The notes: generated from the sequence alone by a model not told the origin. 64,000 nt of DNA from Saccharum officinarum (GCA_020631735.1 CM036209.1:6423451-6487450); one strand, 5' to 3'. Positions 1 to 11,110 are shown, counted from the first letter of the stretch. Numbers and translations are program-made.

Positions 1-246
1 TTCTTTTTCACCTTCTTCCATCATAACCCCGGTCTCTCCGTGCTTGGTCCAACAAATATAGTTTGGCATGAAACCCGACTTGAACAAGTGCAAGTGAATA
101 CTTCTTGAGCTACAAAATTCTTTCAAATTCATACACACGGCACATGGGCAGCACATAAAACCATCCTGCTTGTTTTCCTCTGCCACTCTGCAGAATTCTC
201 GCACGCCCTCAATGAACTCGTTGGAGCGGCGATCGACATTGTACAT
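1..246 (-). CDS. CACTA transposase N-terminal exon (transposase-associated domain), partial
   Basis: This minus-strand reading frame of 82 codons starts MYNVDRRSNEFIEGV and stays open to the window edge. Residues pair cysteines as FMCCPCAVCMNLKEFC, followed by SIHLHLFKSGFMPNY and WTKHGE. This is the pattern of the transposase-associated domain found at the start of TNP2-type CACTA transposases. The first ATG sits directly behind a splice acceptor (ttag before ATG). The same layout occurs at 27473 in another element, so a short upstream exon may exist and this ATG may be internal. The catalytic region would lie to the left, outside the window. Confidence 0.75.
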   Translation of the reverse strand, partial: MYNVDRRSNEFIEGVREFCRVAEENKQDGFMCCPCAVCMNLKEFCSSRSIHLHLFKSGFMPNYICWTKHGETGVMMEEGEKE

Positions 247-900
247 CTAATGGCGTGTCATTATCTGCATTATATGGCATCACATGATTAAAAGCCCAGC
301 ATGAGAAAAGCGCGTGGCACAACCTTGTCTAATTGAGTTCAAAATTTTATAAGTGGTTCATCATTTCATAAAATTAATTTGTGGACGTTAATAAAAAGAT
401 AGCAAAATCATAAAATTTGTATTTTTCTATTAAAAGGTGTAATTTTATCTCTAAATAAATTTAATTTGAAGAATTTTTAAAGTTAAAATAAATTTGCTTT
501 AAAATTACAAAGAATCAACATTATTTAATATTTTAAAATGAGAACATGAACAAATTAAAGTAAAAAGTATCCTAAAAAGTCTATAATATAACTAAACATT
601 ATATGTGTATACTACTTTCTAGGTACAATAATTAGCATCGTTCGTAAAAATTCAAACATGAAAAGTGATTGGAGCTGGCAATATGAAATAAAATAGCCAT
701 ATATAACATAGATTTACATATGGTGCTGCTAAAACATAGGAGGATGAAGCTAGGAACCTTTCAAACAAATCGACGACGGCGTAGAAGCGTTTAAAGTGGA
801 TTGATCGCCGGAGATGAGACAAGCAAGAACAATAGAAGAACAAGCAACAAAAATATGAACAAGAAAGAGCTCGGGCAGAGAGGAAGAAGAGGGAGGTTTA

Positions 901-907
901 ATTTATA
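901..907 (-). promoter_or_regulatory. Probable TATA box of the CACTA-a transposase gene
   Basis: On the minus strand this reads TATAAAT, set between the subterminal repeats and a leader rich in CTT/CT repeats. It is placed correctly to drive the exon at 246-1. No transcript evidence is visible from sequence. Confidence 0.4.
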
Positions 908-917
908 GGGGGAGATT

Positions 918-1215
918 TTAATCCCGGTTGGTAACACCAACTGGGACTAAACCCAGTCCTATAGTCCCGGTCGGTGCCACGGACCGGGACAAAAGCTATA
1001 GTCCCGGTCCGTGGAACCGACCGGGACTAAAGGCAGGGCTTTAGTCCCGGTTGTCCCGGTTGGTGTTACCAACCGGGACTAAAGGTCCCTCCCGACAGCG
1101 CCTGACAACAGAGCCGTTGGCGAGGGACCTTTAGTCCCGTTGGTAACACTAACCGGAACTAAAAGTCTATTTAGTCCCGGTCGCCGAGATCGCCGAGACT
1201 AAAGGTATTTTGGGC
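918..1215. repeat. Subterminal inverted repeats of CACTA-a
   Basis: About eight copies of agtcccggt or its complement accgggact lie in 300 bases, several arranged as hairpins around ggtaacaccaac. Such arrays near CACTA ends are the usual binding sites of the second transposon protein. The motif is unlike those of the other three CACTA elements in this window. Confidence 0.8.
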
Positions 1216-1255
1216 GATCGACGAAAGGCCAGTTGTGTAGTAGTGATTTGTTTTT

Positions 1256-1572
1256 GAAAAAAATCTACTTCACCCCATCAACTATGTAGGGTGGACTATT
1301 TGACCCCTCAACTATGAAATGATTTATTTTACCCCCTGAACTTTCAAAAACCGGTCAAATTACCCTAGGTGGTTTTGAAATGGCGGATGCGCTACAGTAA
1401 CCATGGGATTGCTACAGTACAATCGCCGGTACTGTAGCAAACCCGTCTGAAAACTGCCTGAGGGGTAATTTGACCGGTTTTGAAAAGTTCAAGGGGGTTG
1501 AATAGACGGTTTCATAGTTGTGTGGGTTAAGTAGTCCACCCCCATAGTTTGGGGGTGAAGTAGACTTTTTCC
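1256..1572. mobile_element. Foldback / Mutator-like MITE
   Basis: The element starts gaaaaaaatctacttcacc and ends with the near complement ggtgaagtagactttttcc. The two arms pair over roughly 100 bases, including the caactatg and ccggtcaaattacc motifs. It is flanked by direct copies of atttgttttt (1246-1255 and 1573-1582). A 9-10 base target duplication fits the Mutator superfamily. No coding capacity was found. The left target copy abuts the CACTA-a end exactly. Confidence 0.75.
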
Positions 1573-1669
1573 ATTTGTTTTTTATTAGTCCAAAAACTTC
1601 TCCCGACGTTCTTCCGACACATCCGATGTGACACCCAAAATTTTTTTGCCTCCCCAACTAAACAAGGCC
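1573..1669. mobile_element. Right part of a Tourist-like MITE cut by CACTA-a
   Basis: The stretch from attagtcc to aactaaacaaggcc matches the right third of the full-length copy at 1759-2102, including the gacatccgatgtgacac block. It ends at 1669 with TTA. In the related WRKY 3' flank at 47541 the empty site reads ctTTAattt. The left part should lie on the far side of CACTA-a. Confidence 0.7.
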
Positions 1670-2400
1670 TTAATTTGTTTCGGGAGCTTGGTTGGTGTTG
1701 AGATGGATGTGGATAGTTTGACTGTACTGTGTTCTAGGCTCTGTTCGCATGGCATTAAGGCCTGGTTTAGTTCTAAATTTTTTTTGCCTCCATCCATCAC
1801 ATTGAATGTTTGGACACATGCATGGAGTACTAAACGTAGACGAAAAAAAACTAATTGTGCAGTTCTCGGAGAAATCGCGAGACGAATCTACTAAGCCTAA
1901 TTAGTCCATGAAAAGCCTTAAGTGCTACAGTAACCAACATGTGCTAACGACGGATTAATAAGTATCATTAGATTTGTCTCGCAGTTTTCTGACGGGTTCT
2001 ATAATTTGATTTTTTATTAGTATCTGAAAACCCCTACCGACATCCTTCCGACATATCCGATGTGACAACCAAAAATTTTCTTTTCGCGAACTAAACACAG
2101 TCTAAGCAAACATGCCCTTGTCAGTGATAGTGTCACTCAATTTGATAAGAGTTCTGTAACTGTAAATGCCCAGCTTATACTATTATGTATTGATGCTTTT
2201 TACAGGTTCTGTGAGGCACCAAGAGGGGCCTCGTTAATGTCCTGTTTATTTTAGCTTGCAGATAGATAACTGAGCTGGTGAAAACTGAAAATAGATCATT
2301 ATGCCCCCTCACCCTGCGTTTCCATTTTAAATTGTAAGTCACTCTGGCTTTACTAAATACATAAACATATGGCTTGTTTGGCACAACTTAAGAACAACTT
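1670..2400 (+). pseudogene. 3' flank of a lost or displaced WRKY copy (copy A)
   Basis: Outside the inserted MITE (1759-2102), this stretch matches the 3' flank of the WRKY gene at 47541-47720 and 48907-49090. Shared landmarks are ggttggtgttgagatgga, ttgactgtactgtgttct, acatgcccttgtcagtga, aatgcccagcttatacta and gaggggcctc. It also keeps the left end of the Stowaway element found complete at 49061. No WRKY coding sequence lies to its left within the window. Because this flank starts about a dozen bases after the equivalent of the stop codon, the coding part of copy A is predicted beyond CACTA-a. Confidence 0.7.
1759..2102. mobile_element. Tourist-like (PIF/Harbinger) MITE, complete
   Basis: Ends are ggcctggtttag and ctaaacacagtc, with taa on both sides (1756-1758 and 2103-2105). 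The WRKY-C 3' flank at about 47650 lacks it and acts as an empty site. Internal blocks such as cgagacgaat, taagcctaattagtcc and agtgctacagtaac recur in the copies at 48486 and 50522. It is non-coding. Confidence 0.8.
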
Positions 2401-3140
2401 CATAGTTGTGAGCTGTTTTTTTTTGTCAAACACTTATTTTCAAAAGAGCTTCATGGGTGAAACTGTTTTTCTCCTCCTCATACAAAGCCATGAATTGGAA
2501 TGAAAACTGAAAATGTTAGGAGTAAGAGAAAAGTTTTCTTTGCCCCTAAGGGGGCATGTGCCCTCATGTGCACGCATCCAATAGCCGCGCGTGTGAGGGC
2601 ACATACCCTTAGGGGGGCGCGATGGCGGTGCTAGCATGGCGGGAGGGAGGACAACTTGGTTGCGCCTGACTTTTTACAGCTGCCGAGGACGAGGCCTTGC
2701 TTCGGGGGTACGCTGCCCACGCCCCTAACATTGCTGGCATAGGTTAGGGCAAGGGCCACGACCTGGGCGGCCATGTACCGGTGAGCATCCATACTACGAG
2801 ATCCTCCCTTTGGCCTCCGCGTGCATGCAAGCTAAGGTCATGTTCGCTTGTCTTATAATTCGTATTTTTCAGCTTATTTTTCAGCCGGAACAGTATTTTT
2901 CTCTCATAGCAAATCAGCGAACATTATTTTTAGCCATGGTTTTTTAGCGAAGCGAACGGGCTGTAAGCGCTGCTTAATTAGTCAGATAGCGTCTACGTTC
3001 ATCAGTCTTTGCCTAGCTATAGATCCCTAGCGCTGCACACGAGAGCAAAGCAAATTTAAAAGTCGATGAAAGCATATTATTTTAGCAGAAAAAGGAAATA
3101 GTTCAAGAAAAAAAAAATGAAAAAATGGTTAAAACAGGTG
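2401..3140. other. Spacer between WRKY copies A and B
   Basis: No gene was recognised. I looked for exons 1 and 2 of WRKY copy B (a WRKYGQK-coding stretch) and found none. Bases 2837-2965 resemble a small MITE (gttcgcttgtcttat with cagccggaacagtattttt). A related sequence lies at about 50287-50400, and both share ttttcagccgga-type blocks. Confidence 0.45.
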
Positions 3141-3171
3141 CACTAAGTTACTTGGCGCCTTATCCATGCAG

Positions 3172-3785
3172 GAGTTACTACAGGTGCATACGGAGCGCCG
3201 AGCAAGGCTGCCCGGCCAAACGGACGGTGCAGCGCAACGACGACGCCGCCGCCCCCTAGTACAGGGTGGCGTACATGGCAGAGCACACCTGCACGGCCAA
3301 CGACGACTCGCTGGAGGCGCCGCCGGTCATCCTCGAAACCACCACCGCCGTCGCTACTGCTGCTGCTAGCACCACCACCACCACCAACAACAAGGGACGA
3401 CGACCTCAAGATGACGACAGTACCTAGGAGTACACTGATAGCAGCATCGTTCCGACTGCGTCAGCTGGTTCTTGTTCTACCACCAGCAGCACCACCGGCA
3501 CTGAATCTCCGGCGACCTCCGGCGACGACGTAACCTGCTGGAGTAGCAGCGGCACTAGCAGCAGCGACTATAATTACACCGACGACTACTACTGCGGCGG
3601 GTTGTTTTGCCGCCGCCGCCCGTGGTGGCGGCTGGGCCACCGGACCGGCGGATTCGGCAGCGTCGTTGCAGGAGATGGAGGACTTGACCGGACCGATCCG
3701 GTCACCGGTGCACGTTCCCGCGCCTGGTTGGACCATTGGCCAGCTCCTGCTACAGCTCGTTAATGAGCCTGTCTGCCATTTCTAA
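3172..3785 (+). pseudogene. WRKY group III last exon, broken (copy B)
   Basis: This is a near relative of exon 3 of the intact WRKY gene (46949-47531). Even the acceptor context tccatgcag before GAGTTACTACAG is kept. It codes SYYRC and SAEQGCPAKRTVQRNDD, then meets an in-frame TAG at 3257-3259 inside the zinc finger. A second TAG follows at 3425-3427. Past 3595 the frame shifts, because the C-terminal homology (EMEDLTGPI-like, ending near NEPVCHF) is in another frame and ends with taa at 3783-3785. Exons 1 and 2 were not found upstream. It is therefore a non-functional fragment, in the same orientation as the intact gene. Confidence 0.88.
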
Positions 3786-4037
3786 CCGCTGGGCGCTGGT
3801 AGAGTACCTCTTAAAAGGTGATGGTTGATGTAGCTTAGGTCGTTTCCTTCGATCTTCCGTGGTCTATCCACAAATCTATGGTGTAGCTTAGGTCTCGTTT
3901 AGCCGAGCACCAGCTGTGCTACAGTGCTAGAGGAGCCACGGGAACAGGAGAAAGCTACAAATTACGTTTTTTTCTGGTTGGACATTTATTTTGTGATGAG
4001 AGAGAAAAACGATTTCTATAAATATTAAACGCTGCCT
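3786..4037. other. WRKY-B flank and left part of a MITE-like sequence
   Basis: The first 60 bases still contain tgtagcttaggt, as behind WRKY-C. From about 3890, ggtctcgtttag resembles the complement of the sequence right of CACTA-b (ggaaccaaacatacccta at 8010-8030). CACTA-b may therefore have landed in a MITE. This is tentative. Confidence 0.3.
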
Positions 4038-4439
4038 GACATTACCAGACTCAGGATAATTCCTGACAGTTTTTATCATTCCCGTCGGTTTTTATCAAAC
4101 CGACAGTAATATGTACTAGTCCTGTTGGCTGCAGAAAAACCGACAGGAAAGATCGAGAGTACTCCTGTCGGTTCTCGGGAACCGTACGGAATTTAACTGA
4201 GCCGACAGGAACCATTCACGAACTCCCGACGACTGGAAAAACCCGTCAGGAATGATAGCCTAATGGTCAAGAAACCAACGAGAATTCATTGCCCCGGCAC
4301 GCGCAGACAAAGTTGCCTCACGGGCCACGCAGGAAAAGAAAATTCTTCACGGGCCATGAAAATTTATTCGCGCACAGACCATACGCACTGCAAAAAAAAT
4401 GATCGCCTAGGCCCACACACCGTCCCCACTCCACACTGA

Positions 4440-4960
4440 AGTATTGAACTCTAAAACAAACCCAATCCCCACACTCGGTCCTTCCCCATGCCGCCAGCGC
4501 CGCACCCCAGCACATTGCCCCCTCTGTGCCAGCGCTGCTCCTTCCCCTCGCGCTACCCCCTCCGCCTCCCGGCGCATCGCCCCCTCCCCCGTAGCCTCAC
4601 CCGCTCATCTCCCCCGCCCGTGTCCGCCCCACCCAATTCAGTCGTGTCCACCACCGGCGGCGCCCCCTCGCATCCCAGCCTGGTGGCGACCCAGGCTAGG
4701 GTGGTCGGATCCGCGACCCCTTCGTCGTGTTCTCCTCAGGATGGGCGAGAGCGGGCAGAGCCACAACTCCACTGCCATCTTCTTCATTATGGTAGGTGAG
4801 AGCTGCAGATCCGTCACCCTAGGCGCTGTCCATATCCTCACAACGAGCGTGCAGATCTGGTGGGCTACAAAGTCGGCGGAGGCTGCGGAGATCGTCTTCA
4901 ACTGTCGTCTGGACCATGTACTGAAGCCTGGCACCGCCATCTCCATCTTAGGTGATTGAT
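4440..4960 (+). other. GC-rich gene-like segment inside CACTA-b
   Basis: A C-rich stretch (4460-4740) leads into an open frame that starts MGESGQSHNSTAIFF at 4741 and ends at 4959. Donor-like gtaggtgag lies at 4791. In grasses such GC-rich islands inside non-autonomous CACTA elements are often captured host gene 5' ends. I do not recognise the protein and cannot name a donor. It could also be only a promoter and leader of the element. Confidence 0.3.
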
Positions 4961-7326
4961 TCCTAACTTATCCTGTTACTTGAGTCGGAGTACTACTGCA
5001 TCTGAAGAGATTAATTGCCACTGGCTTCTGCGTCTCACGGTCACAGATTGAAGTACAGAAGTGCTTGATTCAAAATAGCCTGCTTATGTTGTGATTTTTA
5101 CCCTTGTGATGTTTCATAATGTTTGCTATCTATAAGACCATAGCTAACTCCAGAGCGTAGTTCTTTACTGCAAAGTAACAATGTGGTTGCGGGAAACTGC
5201 TAGTTCAGAAATCTGGAATGGTTTAGGCTTCCCTTACTCTTTGTTTTTTTGTGTGCAAGGCTGTTCTTATTCAGTCTCTGAAATTGTAAATCCAGGATGT
5301 ACTGATGAACGTGATCTGACTAGTATGAACCTACAATTTCTCTATTTTACTTCTTGCACCAAGCACGAAAAAAATATTTAGTACTCAGATGGCTACTTTC
5401 TTGCGCAGAACTGATGCTTTCTTTATTTTTATTGTGTTTTTGCATTTGACTGACAACTAAAATACAATCAATGTGCATTTCCTTGCTAATCTCGTCAGTT
5501 TAGAAATCTAAAACTACCTGCACATTTAACAGAGTACCAGCTAAGAACGTCCACAACAAGTTTAAACCTTCAGGCAGCAAATACTTGTGCAACACCAAGT
5601 GAGTAGATGCAGTACCTTACTACGCATTTGTTCTATTTTGTTCTGTACATGTTGCTACAATCTTTGCAAGTTCAATAAATTGTCTGGATGAACAAGTGGT
5701 TAGCATGAAATTCATAGAATCAGTTCTGCTCCTAGAGTGTTCTTCTCCATGAGCTAGAAAACAATTCTTTGCCATGAGCTGGAAAACAATAAAAACCATT
5801 CTTCTTAAAAACAACTTGGTTGTCGCATGCTGGAAACAACGTTTCTGCTTCTTTATGTAATTATGTATCATGTAGACTGTTTTTCTTTATTCCTGTCATT
5901 ACATGATCATGTGTAGGAGTCATATTTACCTAATAGAAGCACATTTGGCGAGAAAGAAATAAAAATCTTGATGCTCTGACGTTAAATCAAGAAGCACATA
6001 TGGTGAACTAAAACCAAATCAAACTTAGCTCAACCAAATCAGATGTCGTACCCTGGCTAAAGACATGCATGGATTGAATAGTAGATTTGGTTATAGTAAG
6101 TTTTAAAATTTAATGTCTGTCACTTAGTCATGTTTTTTGTTTGTATCATTCCATCATTTAAACTTGTTAAAATTGTCTTTGCATTCTCAAAGAGGCACAG
6201 GAAGGAGGTCTGAAGTACCGCTTCATTTTAATAAGTTATCAATTACCACTAGCTTCTGCATCTCATGTAATGAAGTGTATAATTACTTGATCCGAACATA
6301 GCCTGCTGATGTTGTGCTTTTTTGTACCACAAAGTATCTATGTATTCTTTTTCTAGTTGACAGCATAATTTTGAACTACTACGACTACTACAATTCATTA
6401 TGTTGGTCCATAGTTCACAATGCACACTAACAAGAAAGTATTAGATGTAAGTCAAAAAAAATTTGTGAAATAACCATCCATAACCTACTGAATGACTTGA
6501 TACAGTCAGTTTCATCTTCCAAAGCACTGTAATTCAGGTTAGAGAGCAAGAGACATGCTTTAACTATATTCGTCAGTTTAAAAATGTGAAGCGTTCATCG
6601 TTCATCTATTAGCTTTTGGACTTAGTGACATGGAGGTAGTTTCCGCTTGTTTCAGTTTCTAAACAACTCTGTACCTTTTTGTTTTGCAGATCTTTTACAA
6701 GGGGATTATAGATTCAAGGTGTTCCTTATCAATTTTGATTTCCCCAAAAACTACGGAACATTTCTCCATAGAGTAGGATTGATTTAACTGTTTCTTTTAT
6801 TTGTTTTCATTTAATTTCATAACCTGGAATTTAAGTGTGACATGTACTATGATGCAGGACTAACATATATTTTGGCAGTTTTAAGACACTTTTAAATAGG
6901 GAAAAAATATACTTTCCATTTATCTTGTTTCATTTCATCCATTTTTGGCAATTTCAATGCCCTTTTTAGCTTGCTAGGTTGGTGATCTATGAAGTCACAG
7001 TATGACTGCACTGTGAACACTAAACTTTATGGATTTAAATTTTAGCAGTTGTTCACATGTGCTTGATAGATTTGTACAGTTGGGCTAGATTGTTTCATAC
7101 TAACATTTAGCATAATCTTTTGTAGGACACATGGAAGACTAAAGTATATCTACTTCTGATACAAGGTACATGCATATTGTAAATAGTATCACTTGAAAAT
7201 TTTTCTTCCAGCATGCATTTGTAAATATATCCCATGATAATTTTGAGTCAACTCAAGTTAAATATTCTAACTCTACTCCTTGTAGGTAACTTGGTTGTCC
7301 CATGCTGGAAACGATGATGTTTCTAA

Positions 7327-7441
7327 TTCTTTTGTGTAGTTAAATATGATGTAGAGTGAAAAATAGCTAGGAGCTAGACCAGCAGTTGTGTAGTTAAATA
7401 TGATGTAGAGTGAAAAATAGCTAGGAGCTGGACCAGCAGTA
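7327..7441. repeat. Two tandem copies of a 55-base unit
   Basis: The unit holding tgtagttaaatatgatg and gaaaaatagctaggagct is present twice back to back, almost unchanged. A second small tandem (about 30 bases, around tttggatgacatgaattt) follows at 7545-7590. The preceding ttggttgtcccatgctgga also resembles 5815-5835, so the interior has grown by duplication. Confidence 0.7.
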
Positions 7442-7990
7442 TATGCAATGTAGTGAACATGCAAATCTTTAACTTTGTATACAAGTTGTCAAGTTGTTAC
7501 AATGTTACTTGTGTGGCGAACAATGAATTTGTACTAAGATTTGGATGACATGAATTTTTGTACTGAGATTTGGATGACATGAATTTGTGATTAGTTACAT
7601 GCTTGTGTCAAAGAGAATGTCTAATATGATTTAAGTGGCTGTATAAATATTATTATAGATCACAAATATAGGTTGCATCGGTGGTAATATGGGATAGTTC
7701 TAGTATAGATCAAATCCTGACAGTCTGGTTGCCTTTTTCCTGCTGGCTTTGAATGACAGGAACATTACATGATTCCTATCGGGGTGGATTCCTGATGGGG
7801 TTTCCTTGACGGCTCTACTGTCAGGAGTCAATTTTGCCTTGCCAATCGTAAACCGTCACCGATCGTCAGGAAAAGTATGTTTTCCTGTCAAGGTGTTCCT
7901 GACAGCTTATTCCTGTCGGTGGGCCGACGGTTTTTAGTCTATTCCTAACGGTTTTCGGCCGTCAGAAATTTTCTCTACTCTGGTAGCGTG

Positions 7991-8797
7991 ATGCAGGAGC
8001 CGCCTGGAAGGCAGGAACCAAACATACCCTAACTAACTACGACATGTCCTGCGCCATGGATGGCAGCATGCATCGCCGCCGGGCGGGTACTATCCATCAG
8101 TCAGATTGACTAGGTCGATGGAATATGGATGGATGCGGGTCTTGTCGAGGAGCTCGTGAGTCACCCTTGACCAGTCGTCGTCCATCGCTCAATAAAGGTG
8201 CTGCCGTCGTTGGTAGCTAGGGTCTCACTCTCATGCATACATACAGTATTCTCCAAGAAATGACTCGGATCGGATTCATCGGTTTTTACCTAATTAATAA
8301 GTCAAAAAAACATTTGTTTGCCTGATCGATTGATCAGATTAATAAACGCATCTGATTCAGCTTTTTTTAGTGACAACTTACATACGTTTTCTGATCTGAA
8401 TCAAACTAGGAAAGAATCGTACGTGTTTATGAGACCATTTGATGACTAGTGTGAAAATAAGAAACACACGATTTATCTCTGTCGTACGCACGCCACTGTT
8501 TTCGTATGCACACATTCCTGCTGCTGCAGCTAGGCATGTCACATTTGTATGTTGCGCTGTTCCTCCACAGCAAGAAACAAACGGGAGTCATGCACGCATG
8601 CCTGCACATGATGCGTACCAAACGCCAACTAAACCTAAAGTTCCCACGAACTTGCTGCCCGCTAAAACGCATGCATATGTAGCAGCAGTATTATGTGTAT
8701 GCATGTAAAAAGAAAATGACGTTGCTGCGAGTCACTACTGAATCGGACAGTTGGACCGGCCTGTGTGTAGTACGTGTGTGGCCCTGCTCTGCTTGCG
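7991..8797. other. Unannotated spacer
   Basis: No gene was recognised. Short open frames on both strands at 8427-8708 overlap each other and show no domain or codon pattern. Confidence 0.5.
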
Positions 8798-9012
8798 GGT
8801 GTGTTTAGTTTCCTAAAAAGGGTGAAAAAGTACTGTAGCACGTTTTGGCTTTATTTGGTAAATAGTGTCTAACCGTTCACTAATTAGGTTCCAAACGTTC
8901 GTCTCGTAAAGTACAACCAAACTGTACAATTAGTTTTTGATTTCATCTACATTTAGTACTTTGACGGGATTTTTTTTTGGAATAGTACGTTTTTGGTGGA
9001 ACTAAACACAGC
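8798..9012. mobile_element. Tourist-like MITE, second family
   Basis: Ends ggtgtgtttagtttcc and ggaactaaacacagcc are inverted repeats. The internal block cgttcgtctcgtaaagtaca is shared with the MITE in the WRKY intron at 46262-46545. It is non-coding. Confidence 0.65.
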
Positions 9013-10104
9013 CGCGCGCATGCATATGGAATGCATAAGTACAAACTGACACTGACACTGACACTGCTACTTATTGATCGTCATCACTAGCAGACGACGT
9101 CGCCCGGCCTCGTCAACGCGGAAGTCGTCTCGTCTCGTGGGGACAGCGGACGCATCAACAAACAGAAGCAGCAAGCCAACGCTCAACCACCGCTGTGGTG
9201 TACGGTGTGGACTAGACTTTTTGGCGATTCAACTCCGCGGCTGTTCCGATGGATATATACATGCATACATACTACCATCCTCTGTTATGCATGCTTTGCA
9301 TTGGTCTAGCTAGCTAGTTTCTTCGCTAGCTCGCCGGGCCACCAATTTATTCAATTCAATCTTGGCATTCCACCGAACAAAACTACGATGCATCATTCTC
9401 TTTCACAGCACGATGTATGTAAAAACCAAAATACTAATATGTAAAAAAGTAAGAGACTAGTATGGGCTCAAGACATAGTCTAACATATTTCACAATGTAT
9501 ATATCCTCATAGCACGATGTTCAAGACTATGTGTTGTGGTCTCTCTCTCCTCCTTTTTTTTTTGAAACTCTCCTCCCTATTATGACGTTAAAGCTAGTGC
9601 TAGCTCATACGATTGAAGACGCCCTTATACTTCCTCCGTTCTAAATGAGCAAAAAAAAAGGAATTCTGAAATAGTATTATTCAGTCAAACCCTCTTAATT
9701 AAATTTACATTAAAAACACTAATATATATCATTAAATTTGTCATAGAATATATTTTTAATATACTTATTCGAAGTCATAAATGTTGATACTATTGAAAAC
9801 TAAAGTTAAAATTGTTTGACTTGAACTAAACCTAGATCAAATTATATTCCGCCATCACATGTGTGTGACATCCGGTACGTGTGACACTGGAGCGAGAGTG
9901 CGCTCTCTCTAACACGTTAGCGCCAACAAAGTTACAATCATAATCACGGAGTGAGATCGAGTCTGGTAAAATTCCAACATCATTTAGTCCGTTGGTCATA
10001 TTTGTCAATTTTCGTAGAAAAAGCACCGTCGCCGTTCAGTCGCTGGTCATATTTGTCAATTTTTGTAGAAAAAGCTAGCGCCGTCGCCCGCACGACTAGC
10101 TAGC
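9013..10104. other. Spacer left of the copia element, with a Stowaway fragment and a direct repeat
   Basis: Bases 9631-9835 begin ta-cttcctccgttctaaat, a Stowaway end, but the matching right end is absent. At 9988-10032 and 10040-10087 a roughly 45-base block (tggtcatatttgtcaattt, then gtagaaaaagc and ccgtcgcc) is repeated directly. A short actgacactg repeat lies at 9046-9066. No gene was seen. Confidence 0.5.
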
Positions 10105-10683
10105 TGAAAGCATCTAGGCTCCAGGAGTTGGTTTCGGTAATTGATGACAACGCATTATTACCATGACTAACGTGTGTTTTGCAGAAACTTTGATAAGTTA
10201 GGTCATGGGGTTGATAACTGCTTTGGGCACTATGGTATTCATGCCCCTTGATGGAAATCATTTCGGTTTTTAAAGGATCAACGACAAGATTAAGGACGGT
10301 TAGTTCCGGATGTCAAGGTGTTGAGTTACATCCGGAATAGTCGTTAGGATCTTCGTTTCTTTCCTTTGGTCGTACTATAAAGGGGGGCATGAGCGAGTAG
10401 CTTGACCTAGGTGAGTCTTTTGTTTAGGTGTGGTGCACACTTGTCAAACTTAGCACTAGGTAGCTCAGGTAAAGCTCAAAGTTCAGTTGGAAGCAACTTG
10501 GTTCAAGTTGCGTCGCGTTTCGTAGTCATTTGAGCCGTTTAGCCTTGACCGGACGCGGTCTCTGTCACGACCGGACGCGTCCGGTCAGTACTAACAGTCA
10601 CTGCGTTTTCAACCTGGTTGACCGGACGCGGTCCCTGCGAGGACCGGACGCGTGGATCAATCTGACACGTGTTTCAGAGGGTA
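10105..10683 (+). repeat. Copia-1 5' LTR, first part
   Basis: It matches 40328-40912 of the 3' LTR, with visible differences that are often CG to TG or CA changes. It stops at cagaggGTA, where the outer CACTA element begins. The matching 3' LTR reads straight through as cagagggtaaaagtata. A TATA-like ctataaagg lies at 10375. Confidence 0.92.
10546..10655. repeat. CpG dyad cluster in the copia-1 5' LTR, first part
   Basis: Repeats of ccggacgcg and cgcgtccgg, including the palindromic ggacgcgtcc, are spaced by 10-40 bases. The cluster continues at 29455-29705 beyond the inserted element and reappears in the 3' LTR. CGCG cores resemble plant CGCG-box and yeast-type ACGCGT elements. Any regulatory role is inference. 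Confidence 0.7.
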
Positions 10684-11110
10684 CACTGCTGGAAACTCAC
10701 ATTCTTCCGTGCATGCGAAAACGCACAGAAAAATGCGAATACCGTCAGAAAAATATTTTTCTAACGGTGAACGCTCAGAAAAATACACACAGAAATATGA
10801 TGTCAGAAAAATTGATATTTTCTGTGTGTTCACCGTCAGAAAAATATTTTTCTGTGCGTAGTACACTCACAGAAAAATGTGACAGCCCAGATTAAATATA
10901 TTTTTAGTGTGTGTGAAACCACACAGAAAAAAGTAAAAACCCGCCAGAAAAATAATTTTTCTGTCGTTATTATCCCGACAGAGTTGTAGCTGCCCACTCA
11001 CAGAGAAAAGCTTATTTTTCTGAAGGGCACGGCTAACGCACAGAAATATAATATTTTCTGATGGGCATTTACAAAGCACCGTCAGAAAAAACACACTTAA
11101 ACATGCAGAA
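10684..11110. repeat. Left subterminal repeats of CACTA-outer
   Basis: Over ten copies of tcagaaaaat or acagaaaaat and their complements lie here, several fused head to head as the palindrome cagaaaaatatttttctg. The same motif fills 29110-29430 in opposite balance. Bases 11111-11820 between the array and the gene end look like 3' untranslated sequence; nothing else was seen. Confidence 0.85.

Larger units (their letters stand above)
1..1245 (-). mobile_element. CACTA-a: right end of a CACTA (En/Spm) transposon, cut by the window start
   Basis: The right terminus reads gtagtagtg at 1237-1245, so the element begins CACTACTAC on the minus strand, a classic CACTA end. Just inside lies a dense inverted array of the agtcccggt/accgggact motif, as expected for subterminal transposase-binding repeats. 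A minus-strand TATA box (901-907) and the first coding exon of a transposase (246 down to 1) follow in the right order. Bases 247-900 are AT-rich leader and intron with no other feature seen. The left end lies outside the window. The element landed inside a Tourist-like MITE, whose right half resumes at 1573. Confidence 0.85.
4038..7990. mobile_element. CACTA-b: about 4 kb CACTA-type element without recognisable transposase
   Basis: The left end gacattaccaga (4038) pairs imperfectly with the right end, which reads cacgctaccaga on the minus strand from 7990. The similarity runs on for about 30 bases. Subterminal blocks of cctgtcggtt / aaccgacagga (4050-4260) and cctgacggc/ccgtcaggaa (7700-7975) face each other, which is typical of CACTA ends. 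The 3 bases outside (cct, atg) do not match, so the target duplication is lost or the ends are a few bases off. From 4961 to 7690 the interior is AT-rich with no long frame that I recognise. It looks non-autonomous. Confidence 0.65.

Noticed and set aside
2848..3030. Small + strand frame near 2850
   Set aside because: It lies within a MITE-like sequence and has no domain.
4035..7993. Target duplication for CACTA-b
   Set aside because: The flanking triplets (cct and atg) do not match, so I report the element from its ends and subterminal repeats only.
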